Positions 53,131-61,523 of a DNA stretch of 64,000 bases are shown in pieces. The first letter of the stretch is position 1, and every line of letters begins with the position of its first letter. The notes below the pieces were generated by a model. The model was given only the letters and a program-made list of their open reading frames with translations, searched no databases and was not told the DNA's origin. The position numbers and the translations under genes are program-made. The stretch is taken from positions 1 through 64,000 of the forward strand of contig CAJTKA010000015.1 of the NCBI GenBank assembly GCA_910576815.1. Direction: 5' to 3'. Source of the DNA: an uncultured Lachnospiraceae bacterium. GTDB lineage: Bacteria; Bacillota; Clostridia; Lachnospirales; Lachnospiraceae.

Positions 53131-54663
53131 ATGATGGGAATCACATCTTTTTATTTTTTATGCTTTTTTGCGGTTATGCTGATACTTTATTACAGCATCC
53201 CCCGGAAATTCCAGTGGGGATTCCTTTTGCTGTGCAGCGTCGCTTATTGCCTGCTTGCGGGACAGGGAGCGCTGCTGCTTTATCCCATTTTTTCCGTGGC
53301 AGCCTGTGATATGGGGACGAGGCAGCTGAGTCGGACGCAGGAGCAGAAAAAGCGCAGAGGGATTCTTTTGGTGACTATACTGGTCAATATCGCCATCCTC
53401 TTTGCCTTAAAATATGTCAATTTTTTGATCAATACGGCGAATGGCGCAGCGCATTTGTTTGGCGCTTCCGAGGACCCGTTTTCCACAGTGCATTTTTTGG
53501 CGCCGCTTGGCATCAGCTTTTATACGTTTTCACTTTTGGGCTATGTGATCGACGTCTATTACGGGCTGGCCGAGCATCAGAAAAACGGCTTAAAGCTTGC
53601 ACTTTACGGCCTGTATTTTCCAAATCTGATTTCCGGACCGATCTTAAAGTACAGAGAGCAGGCGGAGCAGTTCTTTGTGCCGCACGCCTTTGATTACCGA
53701 CAGGTGACGCGGGGCTTGCAGCGTATGGTCTGGGGCTTTTTTAAGAAGCTGGTGATCGCGGAACGGCTGGGCGTTTTGGTGAATACGGTCTACGGCAGTT
53801 ATGAGACTTTTTCAGGGACCTATATCTGGGTGGCAACGGCCGCGTATGCTTTTCAGCTTTACACGGATTTTTCAGGCTGCATGGATATCGTGCTGGGTAT
53901 GTCGGAGAGCCTGGGGATTCGCCTGCCGGAAAACTTCCGGACGCCTTTTTTCTCAAAGAGTGTGGCGGAGTATTGGCGGCGCTGGCATATCACGCTGGGC
54001 GTTTGGATGAAAGACTATGTTTTTTATCCGCTGCTGCGGTCAAAACTCTTTACAAAGATCAATAAAAAGTGCAAGGAAAAATACGGGAAAAAGCGCGGCA
54101 AGCAGCTTACGACCTTTGCGGCGATGTTCGTGCTGTGGTTTACGGTGGGCGTCTGGCATGGCGGAGACTGGAAATACGTGATCGGATCGGGGCTTTTGCA
54201 TTGGTGTTATATCGTCTTGGAAGAACTTTGGGCCCCCGGTTTTGCGCGTCTGCTGGAAAGACTTCATCTGAATGCGCAGGGACGGTTCGTGACGGGCTTT
54301 CGGATTCTGCGCACCTTCTTTTTTGTGTGTGTCGGAGACCTGTTTTTCAGGGCAGCTTCGGTGGGGGACGCCTTCTCGATGCTTGCGGGCGCGGTACGTC
54401 ATTTTGATCCGGGGATCCTTTGGGACGGCTCTCTGCTTCTTCTGGGGCTTGATGGGATCGAGCTGGCAATCGCAGCACTTTCCCTTCTTTTGCTGTGGGC
54501 GGTTTCGCTGCTGCAGAGAAAGGGTTCCGTGCGGGACGACATTGCGCAAAAGCCCCTTCCGCTGCGCTGGCTCCTGTGGTATTTCCTCCTGTTTGCGGTG
54601 ATCCTCTTTGGTTGTTACGGACCGGGTTACAGCGCGACGGAATTTATTTATCAGGGATTTTAA
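53131..54663 (+). CDS. MBOAT-family O-acyltransferase, copy 2
   Basis: 510 residues from the ATG at 53131 (or 53134); the open frame upstream runs antisense through copy 1 and is not real coding. About a dozen membrane segments. AEYWRRWHITLGVWMKDY and TVGVWHGGDW contain the conserved residues including the catalytic His. It is clearly diverged from copy 1 at the C-terminus. The 141 bases between them must hold both promoters; none stands out. With the ACP and FkbH-like genes downstream it could use a carrier-protein-bound acyl donor as DltB does. Confidence 0.88.
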   Translation: MMGITSFYFLCFFAVMLILYYSIPRKFQWGFLLLCSVAYCLLAGQGALLLYPIFSVAACDMGTRQLSRTQEQKKRRGILLVTILVNIAILFALKYVNFLINTANGAAHLFGASEDPFSTVHFLAPLGISFYTFSLLGYVIDVYYGLAEHQKNGLKLALYGLYFPNLISGPILKYREQAEQFFVPHAFDYRQVTRGLQRMVWGFFKKLVIAERLGVLVNTVYGSYETFSGTYIWVATAAYAFQLYTDFSGCMDIVLGMSESLGIRLPENFRTPFFSKSVAEYWRRWHITLGVWMKDYVFYPLLRSKLFTKINKKCKEKYGKKRGKQLTTFAAMFVLWFTVGVWHGGDWKYVIGSGLLHWCYIVLEELWAPGFARLLERLHLNAQGRFVTGFRILRTFFFVCVGDLFFRAASVGDAFSMLAGAVRHFDPGILWDGSLLLLGLDGIELAIAALSLLLLWAVSLLQRKGSVRDDIAQKPLPLRWLLWYFLLFAVILFGCYGPGYSATEFIYQGF

Positions 54664-54796
54664 CACGCGATCAATAAAATAGGATAGTAAAGAGGAGAAA
54701 AATATGCTAGAATAAACACACGGCAATGACAGAATGACGACGGGAAAAAATGCGGCAGGAAAGCAGCCGCTGTGACAGGAGTTTGGGAGATATCAG

Positions 54797-55729
54797 ATGG
54801 ACAAGATAGCAGTTTTGATTCCATGCTATAATGAGGAAAAGACGATTGCCAAGGTGGTGAAGGACGCCAAAGAAGCGCTTCCCGAGGCAGTCATCTATGT
54901 CTATAACAATAATTCGAGCGACCGTACGGTGGAGATCGCAAAAGAGGCCGGCGCGGTGATCCGCAATGAGTATATGCAGGGAAAGGGAAACGTGATCCGC
55001 AGGATGTTTCGGGAAGTGGAGGCGGAATGCTATATCATGGTGGATGGGGATGATACCTATCCCATGGAGTATGCGCGGGAGATGGTGGACAAGGTGCTGC
55101 TGCACGGCGCGGATATGGTGGTGGGCGACAGGCTTTCCTCCACGTATTTTACGGAGAATAAGAGACCTTTTCACAATTTTGGAAATTCCATCGTACGCGG
55201 CAGCATCAACCGCCTGTTCCATTGTGATATCAAAGATATCATGACGGGATACCGCGCATTCAGCTATGGTTTTGTCAAGACGTTTCCTGTGCTTTCCACA
55301 GGGTTTGAGATCGAAACGGAGATGACGATCCATGCCGTCTACAACAATATGCAGATCGAGAATGTGATCGTGGATTACCGCGACAGGCCCGAGGGGAGCG
55401 AATCCAAACTGAACACCTTTTCGGACGGTTTCAAGGTCCTGCATACGATCATGAAGCTGTACCGCGATTACAAACCCTTCGGCTTTTTTGGTTTATGCGC
55501 GATGATTCTGGCGGCGATTGCGGTGATTCTGTTTATTCCCATCCTGATCACCTATATCGAGACGGGGCTGGTGGATCGTTTCCCCACGCTCTTTGTATGC
55601 GGGTTCATCGGCTTGGCGGCGCTGCAATCCCTGTTTGCAGGATTGATGTTATCCAATATGGCACTTAAAAACAGACGGGATTTTGAATACAGACTCACGC
55701 TTGTGACCAGACGGGTGCGGGAACGGTAA
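54797..55729 (+). CDS. Polyprenyl-phosphate glycosyltransferase, GT2
   Basis: 310 residues. IPCYNEEKT, NNNSSDRT and VDGDDTYP are GT2 motifs; MTGYRAFSYGF is typical of this subgroup. Two C-terminal membrane segments (about 232-258 and 270-292). It probably makes a polyprenyl-phosphate sugar for one of the GT-C-like proteins nearby (55734-57458 minus strand, or 61524 onward). Its stop is four bases from the end of the convergent neighbour. Confidence 0.86.
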   Translation: MDKIAVLIPCYNEEKTIAKVVKDAKEALPEAVIYVYNNNSSDRTVEIAKEAGAVIRNEYMQGKGNVIRRMFREVEAECYIMVDGDDTYPMEYAREMVDKVLLHGADMVVGDRLSSTYFTENKRPFHNFGNSIVRGSINRLFHCDIKDIMTGYRAFSYGFVKTFPVLSTGFEIETEMTIHAVYNNMQIENVIVDYRDRPEGSESKLNTFSDGFKVLHTIMKLYRDYKPFGFFGLCAMILAAIAVILFIPILITYIETGLVDRFPTLFVCGFIGLAALQSLFAGLMLSNMALKNRRDFEYRLTLVTRRVRER

Positions 55730-55733
55730 ACCG

Positions 55734-57458
55734 TCAGAGCGGGTGGAACTGATAGACGCAGTATGTGGTATCTCCTGCGGTAAAGGTGTCCGCCACCTGC
55801 ATCTTAGCATGATAGGTAAGTCGGAAATACATGAGGACGGGATGCTCCTGATTAAAGGGGGCATCCTGTAATATAAAATAGACATGATCGCTGTTCACCA
55901 GGTCTCGGCCAAAATTGCCGATGCCTTGGTCGGACAGTTTTTTTTGCGTATTGGGGTTGCACATGACGCCCCAGTTGGTGTAGATAAAGTTCTGATAAAC
56001 GTCCTGATCTGCGGCAAAGGGTGTTTCGCAGAAATGCTCCAGCGTTCCCGAAGCGTAAGTCCATATGTAGAAATTGTCGGGGTGGGAGAAACAGTAGTCT
56101 TTCAATCCTTCCCAATTTTTTTGGTGGACGTAGTAGTTTTCCCGCACATTGGTGCGCGTGATGGAAAAGGAGAGCACGCTAAGCGGCAGGACGATGCAGA
56201 GCAGGACCACGAATTTCCGCGCCCGGTCCAGCTGCAGCAGATTAAAGGCAAGCAGGATCGCAAAGAGGATCATATAGTCGACCGTGATAAGCGGCTGCAC
56301 GATGCGTTTGGGGAAACGCCCCTCATAGAGCACATAACACCAGCTGACGGTGCGCCCAAACAGATACATCAGATAGACAAAGAGTGCCTGCCCGTTTCGC
56401 TGAAACAGGATCGATCCCAGAGTAAAAAACAGCAAAAGGCCGGCAAGCAGGTTGGCGGGCTGCATACCGTCTTCGTAGAAAAAGGTGTTTATCAGCCCGA
56501 CGACGATATTCTTCAGGCGTTCTCTCCAATCGGTGCGGGCCAGATAACATTTTTTGGCGATGCGGTGCATCTGCTCCCAGTCGGAAACGGACATCTCATA
56601 ACCGATGCAGGGCGCGCCATTGCGGCGATAATAATAGGTTTCTTCGTCTATCCCAAGGGCGGCAAGGTCGTCTTTACACTCCTCGTATTCGGGCCAGGAG
56701 TAGAAGTCTCCGACCCGCTCCCTGTAATGATTGATCTTTCTGAAGTCGGACCACTCCGGTGAGGCGTAAGCGGCAGCGTTGATCCCCCACAGGATCCCCA
56801 TGCCGACGCCGAGGATCAACACAAAGCCCAGGAGCTTAAAAGCGGTATCCTCGTGTCTGTTTCGCCGTGACAGGATCCACTTGGAAAGCCACAGCATACC
56901 CGCCATGGGCAGACAGAGATAGAAAATATTCTGGCGCATGGAAAAGGAGATCCAGGCGAGAAGAAACGTGGGGATATTGTCCAGAAAAAAGCGCTTTTTT
57001 CCCTGATTGCTCCTGGCAGTGGTAAAGCAAAAGAGCGCAGCGGCGGCAGCAAGTCCTGCGGTAGTGGTATACTGTGCCTCTGAGAGGACATTCAGATCCA
57101 CGATGAAGAATAGAAGCAGAAATGTGACGAAAGCCACCGGTAAACGGTATTTTTCGGGATCATGCTTTTTGCGGATGCGAAGCGCGCGCTGATAGACGGC
57201 GTAGAGACTTCCAACCTGAACGCCGTGCTGAAAAAGGCCGTACCAGGGAATGAAGCTGCACAGGCTGTAAAGCTTTGTGAAGACCCAGGAAAGAGGGTAG
57301 AGAAAAAACATGACATGAGCGTCAGGTGTTCCCGTATAAGCGCCTGAAAGAATGCTGTACATTCCCCAGTCATCGTTGATGCCGTCCACCGGGCCGATAA
57401 AAAACAGTTCGATTGCATAGAATCCGGCGAGAAGCAGGAAAAAAAAGAGGTTCGACAT
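55734..57458 (-). CDS. Polytopic membrane protein, GT-C-like
   Basis: 574 residues from the ATG at 57458, which has AAGGA seven bases upstream; an earlier in-frame ATG at 57506 lies upstream of the predicted transcription start. About ten membrane segments and an extracytoplasmic C-terminal domain of about 120 residues. After the first segment GINDDWGMYS supplies paired aspartates as in GT-C transferases. I do not recognise a named family. The gene has its own promoter and is convergent with the GT2 gene. Confidence 0.65.
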   Translation of the reverse strand: MSNLFFFLLLAGFYAIELFFIGPVDGINDDWGMYSILSGAYTGTPDAHVMFFLYPLSWVFTKLYSLCSFIPWYGLFQHGVQVGSLYAVYQRALRIRKKHDPEKYRLPVAFVTFLLLFFIVDLNVLSEAQYTTTAGLAAAAALFCFTTARSNQGKKRFFLDNIPTFLLAWISFSMRQNIFYLCLPMAGMLWLSKWILSRRNRHEDTAFKLLGFVLILGVGMGILWGINAAAYASPEWSDFRKINHYRERVGDFYSWPEYEECKDDLAALGIDEETYYYRRNGAPCIGYEMSVSDWEQMHRIAKKCYLARTDWRERLKNIVVGLINTFFYEDGMQPANLLAGLLLFFTLGSILFQRNGQALFVYLMYLFGRTVSWCYVLYEGRFPKRIVQPLITVDYMILFAILLAFNLLQLDRARKFVVLLCIVLPLSVLSFSITRTNVRENYYVHQKNWEGLKDYCFSHPDNFYIWTYASGTLEHFCETPFAADQDVYQNFIYTNWGVMCNPNTQKKLSDQGIGNFGRDLVNSDHVYFILQDAPFNQEHPVLMYFRLTYHAKMQVADTFTAGDTTYCVYQFHPL

Positions 57459-57504
57459 CAGCGTATCCTTTCGTAAAAGACAATCGGTATGTATATCTGC
57501 GCTC

Positions 57505-57513
57505 ATTATACCA
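57505..57513 (-). promoter_or_regulatory. Extended -10 promoter element of the GT-C-like gene
   Basis: On the minus strand TGGTATAAT reads as a perfect extended -10 (TATAAT at 57505-57510). No good -35 at 17 bases (TTTTTC). Start near 57498, 40 bases before the ATG. Confidence 0.55.
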
Positions 57514-57540
57514 TAAACTGTAAGGGAGAAAAATATTAAG

Positions 57541-57552
57541 ATTTACGTAAAT
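57541..57552. promoter_or_regulatory. Palindrome between divergent genes
   Basis: ATTTACGTAAAT, a perfect 12-base palindrome midway between the divergent genes at 57458 (minus) and 57687 (plus). Possible operator. Confidence 0.35.
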
Positions 57553-57686
57553 TTTCTTTAATTCCTGTTTACGGATATAGGAAATAGAGAAAAAATGTGG
57601 TAGAGTGAATACGGTAAAGGGAATTGCGCAGGGATTTCCTTTTGGAGATTAGGACAGGAAGGAAAGCAGGAAGGAATGGTAGAGAT

Positions 57687-58805
57687 ATGAAAAATACAAG
57701 GAGAAGCAGACAAGGTATCAATACACTGTTGGTGATCCTGATTGGTTTTTGTATCCTGGCGATCATAGAGATCCTTTATGGGCAGGCGCAGATTCGTGTT
57801 GAGAGAGAGCGGCTGGCTCTGGAGGAGCAGAACAGCCAAACAGTGCAGGAACTCAAAGAGGAATGGCAGAGACTGCAGAATGAGGCGAGCGTGACGACCA
57901 CCCGGGGCGAACAGCAGCCGGTAGGGAGTGCGGAGACAGTGGAGCAGGCGCCGACTAAGGTGATGGAAAAGACGGAGGATACGCCAAAGGCACAGGAGCA
58001 GCAGCCATTGGCGGCAGCAGAGACACAGGAGCAGGAGGACGATCGGAATTACAGTATGCAGGTCGTCATTCTGGGTGACAGTATCATGGACAACGACAGG
58101 ACAGAGAGCGGCGTGGCGGATATTATTTCCAAGCAGCTTAACGCAAAGGTCTATAATTTGGCCATGGGCGGGACAACGGCGTCAATGATGCCGGGCGAGC
58201 GTTACGATGTCACCCAATGGGATTCCCGCAGCCTTCTCGGCGTGGTTAACGCGATCCAGGGAAATATCGGCACGGATATCTTTGAGGGCTATGTGGCAGG
58301 AGATCTACTAAAGAGCTGTGATTTTTCCAAAACGGATTACTTTATCATCGAGTATGGCGTCAATGATTTCCTCACCGGTAAGATTCCCAACAGCCGTTAT
58401 CTGGAAAACGGAGATACGCTGCCGGTGGATAACGTATACACCTATACGGGCGCACTGGAAGAAGCGGTCAGCAGGCTGGAAAGAAGTTTCCCCAATGCAC
58501 AGATCCTGTTGGTCGGACCGCATTACTGTCAGATTTTCAGCGGTAAGACCTTCCTTGGCGACGGGTATTCCTTGGATTATGGTTACGGGCCCCTCATCAA
58601 TTTTTCCAGGGGAGCGGGTTATGTTGCAGAGCAGCACAGGGAAAAAGGGCTCCTCTTTTTCAACGCGTTTGAAAACAGCGGTATCGACGCGGAGACAGCG
58701 GACAAATATCTGGCGGACGGTGTGCACATGACGCCTCTGGGAGCCAGAGTGTATGCGGAAAAGATCGCGGAGATCATCCGCAGAGATTATGCGCCGGAGG
58801 AATGA
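57687..58805 (+). CDS. Membrane-anchored SGNH/GDSL-type protein of the FkbH-ACP cluster
   Basis: 372 residues from the ATG at 57687. One membrane segment (about 12-32), a coiled-coil and Gln/Glu-rich stalk to about residue 122, then an SGNH domain. ILGDSIMDND places the nucleophile at S132, NLAMGGTTAS gives the oxyanion Gly, EYGVNDFL the Asn block and DGVHMTPLG the D344-x-x-H347 pair, so the catalytic set is complete. It could hydrolyse or transfer acyl esters outside the cell. The stop overlaps the start region of the FkbH-like gene, so the two are coupled. Confidence 0.8.
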   Translation: MKNTRRSRQGINTLLVILIGFCILAIIEILYGQAQIRVERERLALEEQNSQTVQELKEEWQRLQNEASVTTTRGEQQPVGSAETVEQAPTKVMEKTEDTPKAQEQQPLAAAETQEQEDDRNYSMQVVILGDSIMDNDRTESGVADIISKQLNAKVYNLAMGGTTASMMPGERYDVTQWDSRSLLGVVNAIQGNIGTDIFEGYVAGDLLKSCDFSKTDYFIIEYGVNDFLTGKIPNSRYLENGDTLPVDNVYTYTGALEEAVSRLERSFPNAQILLVGPHYCQIFSGKTFLGDGYSLDYGYGPLINFSRGAGYVAEQHREKGLLFFNAFENSGIDAETADKYLADGVHMTPLGARVYAEKIAEIIRRDYAPEE

Positions 58806-58807
58806 CC

Positions 58808-60664
58808 ATGATGCAGGAGCTTACGTATCCCTTTGACGGGGAACTGATTTTAAAGAAGTCAAAGAAACTAAAGAGAGCGCTTTTGGAGCAGCGGACGGAT
58901 TTTTTGGAAAAACGGATCGCGGTCCTCGGTGGCAGCACGACGCATGATATCATACGGATATTGGAGTTGTTTTTGCTGGAACAGGGGATCCGTCCCGTCT
59001 TTTATGAATCGGAGTATGCGCAGTACTGGCAGGATGCGATGTTTGACAATCAAGTCCTGTCAGACTTTGCACCGGAGCTGATCTTTATTCACACTTCCAA
59101 CCGCAATGTGACGGACTATCCCGCTCCCGGAGATACCAAAGAGCGGGTCGATGAGCTGTTTTCGGAACAATATGCGCATTTTCAGGTGATGTGGGACAAG
59201 CTGGCGGACACATATCACTGCCCCGTGATCCAGAATAATTTTGAGTATCCATACTACAGACTGCTCGGCAATCAGGAAGCAGTGTACATCCAGGGGCGGA
59301 TTTCCTTTTTGAATCGGCTCAACGAGGCGTTTTATCAGTATGCCAGAGAGCATGAAAACTTTTACATCCATGATATCAACTATCTGTCGGCATCCTACGG
59401 GCTTGAGAGCTGGTCGGACCCGCTGTACTGGCACATGTACAAATACGCCTGCTGTATGCAGGCTATTCCTGCTTTTGCGCATAATCTGGCCAATATCATC
59501 AAATCCATTTTTGGAAAGAATAAAAAGGCGCTGGCTCTGGATCTGGACAACACGCTCTGGGGCGGCATTGTGGGGGACGACGGCCCCGAGAATCTGGAGA
59601 TCGGGCAGGAGACGCCCATGGGACAGGTCTATGCGGAGTTTCAGGCTTATATAAAGGCGCAGAAGGATATCGGCGTCATGCTGACGGTCAATTCCAAAAA
59701 CGAGGAGGAGAATGCGCTGGCAGGGCTGCATCATCCGGAGGGTGTCTTAAAGCCGGAGGACTTTATTCTCATCAAGGCAAATTGGGAACCCAAGAGTCAG
59801 AATATCGCCGAGATCGCGCAGGAGCTTGCCATCCTTCCCGACAGTTTGGTGTTTGTGGATGACAACCCGGCGGAGCGGGAGATCGTGCAGATGCAGGTGC
59901 CCGGCGTAGCAGTGCCTGCGATCGGCACAGCCGAGCAGTATGTGAGAGTTTTGGATCGCAGCGGATTTTTTGAGGTGACGAAGCTGTCGGAGGATGACAG
60001 GAAACGCAATGAAATGTACCGTGCTAACGCGGAACGGAAAAAGCAGCAGGCGCAGTTTGGCGATTATCAGGAGTATCTGCGCTCCCTGGGGATGCAGGGG
60101 ACGATCAAACCATTCGAAGCCCTCTATATGGCAAGGATCGCCCAGCTCACCAATAAGAGCAACCAGTTCAATTTAACGACCAGAAGATTCACGCAGGCGC
60201 AGATCGAGGCGTTTGCGGCGGATGAGCAGTATATCAGCCGCTACGGCAAGCTTGCAGACCGCTTTGGTGACAACGGTGTGGTATCCGTGGTGATCGGCAG
60301 GTGCGGAGGGATGGAAGATGTCGCGGCTTATCGACAGGGCGGACAGGCGGCACAGAAAACGGACACATCCGCTGATCGGAGTGTGCTGCATATTGAATTA
60401 TGGCTGATGAGTTGTCGGGTCTTGAAGCGCGACATGGAATATGCTATGATGGACAGCATAGTGGAAGCGTGCCGGGAGCGCGGCATTGGGATCATCATGG
60501 GATATTACTATCCCACCGCAAAAAATGCCATGGTTAAGGACTTTTATGCAGCGATGGGCTTTGAGAAGACGGAAGAAACTGACACTGGTGTCACAATGTG
60601 GCGTTTTGTGATTCCTGCGGATTATACGCCGAAGAATACGGTGATCACGGTCAATCAGCAATAA
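58808..60664 (+). CDS. FkbH-like protein (SGNH-like, HAD-IIIC and GNAT-like domains)
   Basis: 618 residues from the ATG at 58808, seven bases after GGAGGA; an ATG at 58802 overlaps the previous stop. Residues 1-220 are an SGNH-like region (VLGGSTTHDIIRIL), residues about 235-390 a HAD phosphatase domain with LDLDNTLWGG (D245 and D247) and FVDDNPAERE, and residues about 400-618 a GNAT-like domain (LTNKSNQFNLTTRR, AMVKDFYAAMGFEKT). FkbH relatives take 1,3-bisphosphoglycerate and load glyceryl onto an acyl carrier protein; the ACP gene 75 bases downstream fits this. Here no polyketide synthase is present, so the acyl-ACP is more likely used for surface decoration. Substrate not proven. Confidence 0.85.
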   Translation: MMQELTYPFDGELILKKSKKLKRALLEQRTDFLEKRIAVLGGSTTHDIIRILELFLLEQGIRPVFYESEYAQYWQDAMFDNQVLSDFAPELIFIHTSNRNVTDYPAPGDTKERVDELFSEQYAHFQVMWDKLADTYHCPVIQNNFEYPYYRLLGNQEAVYIQGRISFLNRLNEAFYQYAREHENFYIHDINYLSASYGLESWSDPLYWHMYKYACCMQAIPAFAHNLANIIKSIFGKNKKALALDLDNTLWGGIVGDDGPENLEIGQETPMGQVYAEFQAYIKAQKDIGVMLTVNSKNEEENALAGLHHPEGVLKPEDFILIKANWEPKSQNIAEIAQELAILPDSLVFVDDNPAEREIVQMQVPGVAVPAIGTAEQYVRVLDRSGFFEVTKLSEDDRKRNEMYRANAERKKQQAQFGDYQEYLRSLGMQGTIKPFEALYMARIAQLTNKSNQFNLTTRRFTQAQIEAFAADEQYISRYGKLADRFGDNGVVSVVIGRCGGMEDVAAYRQGGQAAQKTDTSADRSVLHIELWLMSCRVLKRDMEYAMMDSIVEACRERGIGIIMGYYYPTAKNAMVKDFYAAMGFEKTEETDTGVTMWRFVIPADYTPKNTVITVNQQ

Positions 60665-60739
60665 GGATCACTAAGGCTTTCAATGTTTAGAAGCAGAAAG
60701 AGAAGCGGTCACAGAATCGTTTCGGATAAGGAGACATAT

Positions 60740-60982
60740 ATGAGCAGAGAAGAAGTATTTCAAACCCTAAACGAGGTATTTCGGGATGTGTTCGACGACG
60801 AGGAGATCACGGTGACGGATCAGACCACGGCGGATGATATCGAGGAATGGGACTCTTTGGAGCACATCAATCTGCTGGCGGCTGTAGAGCAAGCGTTTGG
60901 CATGAAATTCAATATGGGACAGGTCGTGTCCATGAAGAATGTGGGAGAGATGGCGGATATCATTCTCAGTCAGATCGGCTAA
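60740..60982 (+). CDS. Acyl carrier protein
   Basis: 80 residues from the ATG at 60740 (AAGGAG upstream; the frame is open from 60683). WDSLEHINLL carries the phosphopantetheine-bearing serine S39 in the D-S-L motif. Acidic, four-helix type length. Dedicated carrier in the FkbH cluster and not the fatty-acid ACP, judging by context. Its stop overlaps the end of the convergent VOC gene by four bases. Confidence 0.9.
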   Translation: MSREEVFQTLNEVFRDVFDDEEITVTDQTTADDIEEWDSLEHINLLAAVEQAFGMKFNMGQVVSMKNVGEMADIILSQIG

Positions 60983-61389
60983 GGCAGCAGGATTTCCACC
61001 ATGCCGATCACAGGGCTGGAAAAGAAGGCGACTTTGCGGTTTCCCATAGCGGGTGCTTCGGTGGGGGTGTCGATCGCCAGAAAACCTGCTGCGGACAGGG
61101 CGGCGCCGGCGCTCTCGTAATCCTCGACTTCGTAGCAGATGTGATAGGGGCAGTTTTTATATTTTTTGAGCAGTCCTGCCACTACGGAATCTTCCGAGAC
61201 AGGAGAGACCAGTTCGACGCGGCAGCCGTCCTTTTGCAGAAAACAGATATCCACGTCGCGGCCGGAATCGTAGACGGTATCCTGTTCCAGACGGTAGCCG
61301 AGTGCTTCAAAGGTCTGCTTCGCTGCTTCCATTTTTTTGACCAGATAACCGATGTGATGGATTGTGAACGTTTCCATAGTAATCTCCAT
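60979..61389 (-). CDS. VOC/glyoxalase-superfamily protein
   Basis: 136 residues, AAGGAG six bases before the ATG. IHHIGYLV, RVELVSP, PYHICYEV and MVEILL place His/Glu metal ligands as in methylmalonyl-CoA epimerase-like proteins. VOC proteins of this short type are often found with FkbH-type genes. It may epimerise or otherwise process the ACP-bound acid. It is convergent with the ACP gene. Confidence 0.8.
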   Translation of the reverse strand: MEITMETFTIHHIGYLVKKMEAAKQTFEALGYRLEQDTVYDSGRDVDICFLQKDGCRVELVSPVSEDSVVAGLLKKYKNCPYHICYEVEDYESAGAALSAAGFLAIDTPTEAPAMGNRKVAFFSSPVIGMVEILLP

Positions 61390-61402
61390 ATGGGTCTCCT
61401 TG

Positions 61403-61431
61403 TTGATAAATCAATCGGGATTGTGTATACT
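61403..61431 (+). promoter_or_regulatory. Promoter of the terminal membrane-protein operon
   Basis: TTGATA (61403-61408) and TATACT (61426-61431), 17-base spacing. Divergent from the VOC gene. Leader of about 85 bases before the ATG at 61524. Confidence 0.6.
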
Positions 61432-61523
61432 AATACATAATGTCGGTTGTTTTTTATTATAGGGAAGCGGACCGCATTTGGCAAGCGGAAGGTAAGATCA
61501 TTTTGTCGGGCGGGGGAGAACGC

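Noticed and set aside
54040..54726. 228-codon minus-strand frame opposite the second MBOAT
   Set aside because: Antisense shadow of a real membrane protein; basic, repetitive composition and no recognisable domain.
58808..60982. Polyketide or nonribosomal peptide biosynthesis cluster
   Set aside because: FkbH-like and ACP genes occur in such clusters, but no ketosynthase, acyltransferase or adenylation domain is present; the neighbours are surface-glycan genes.
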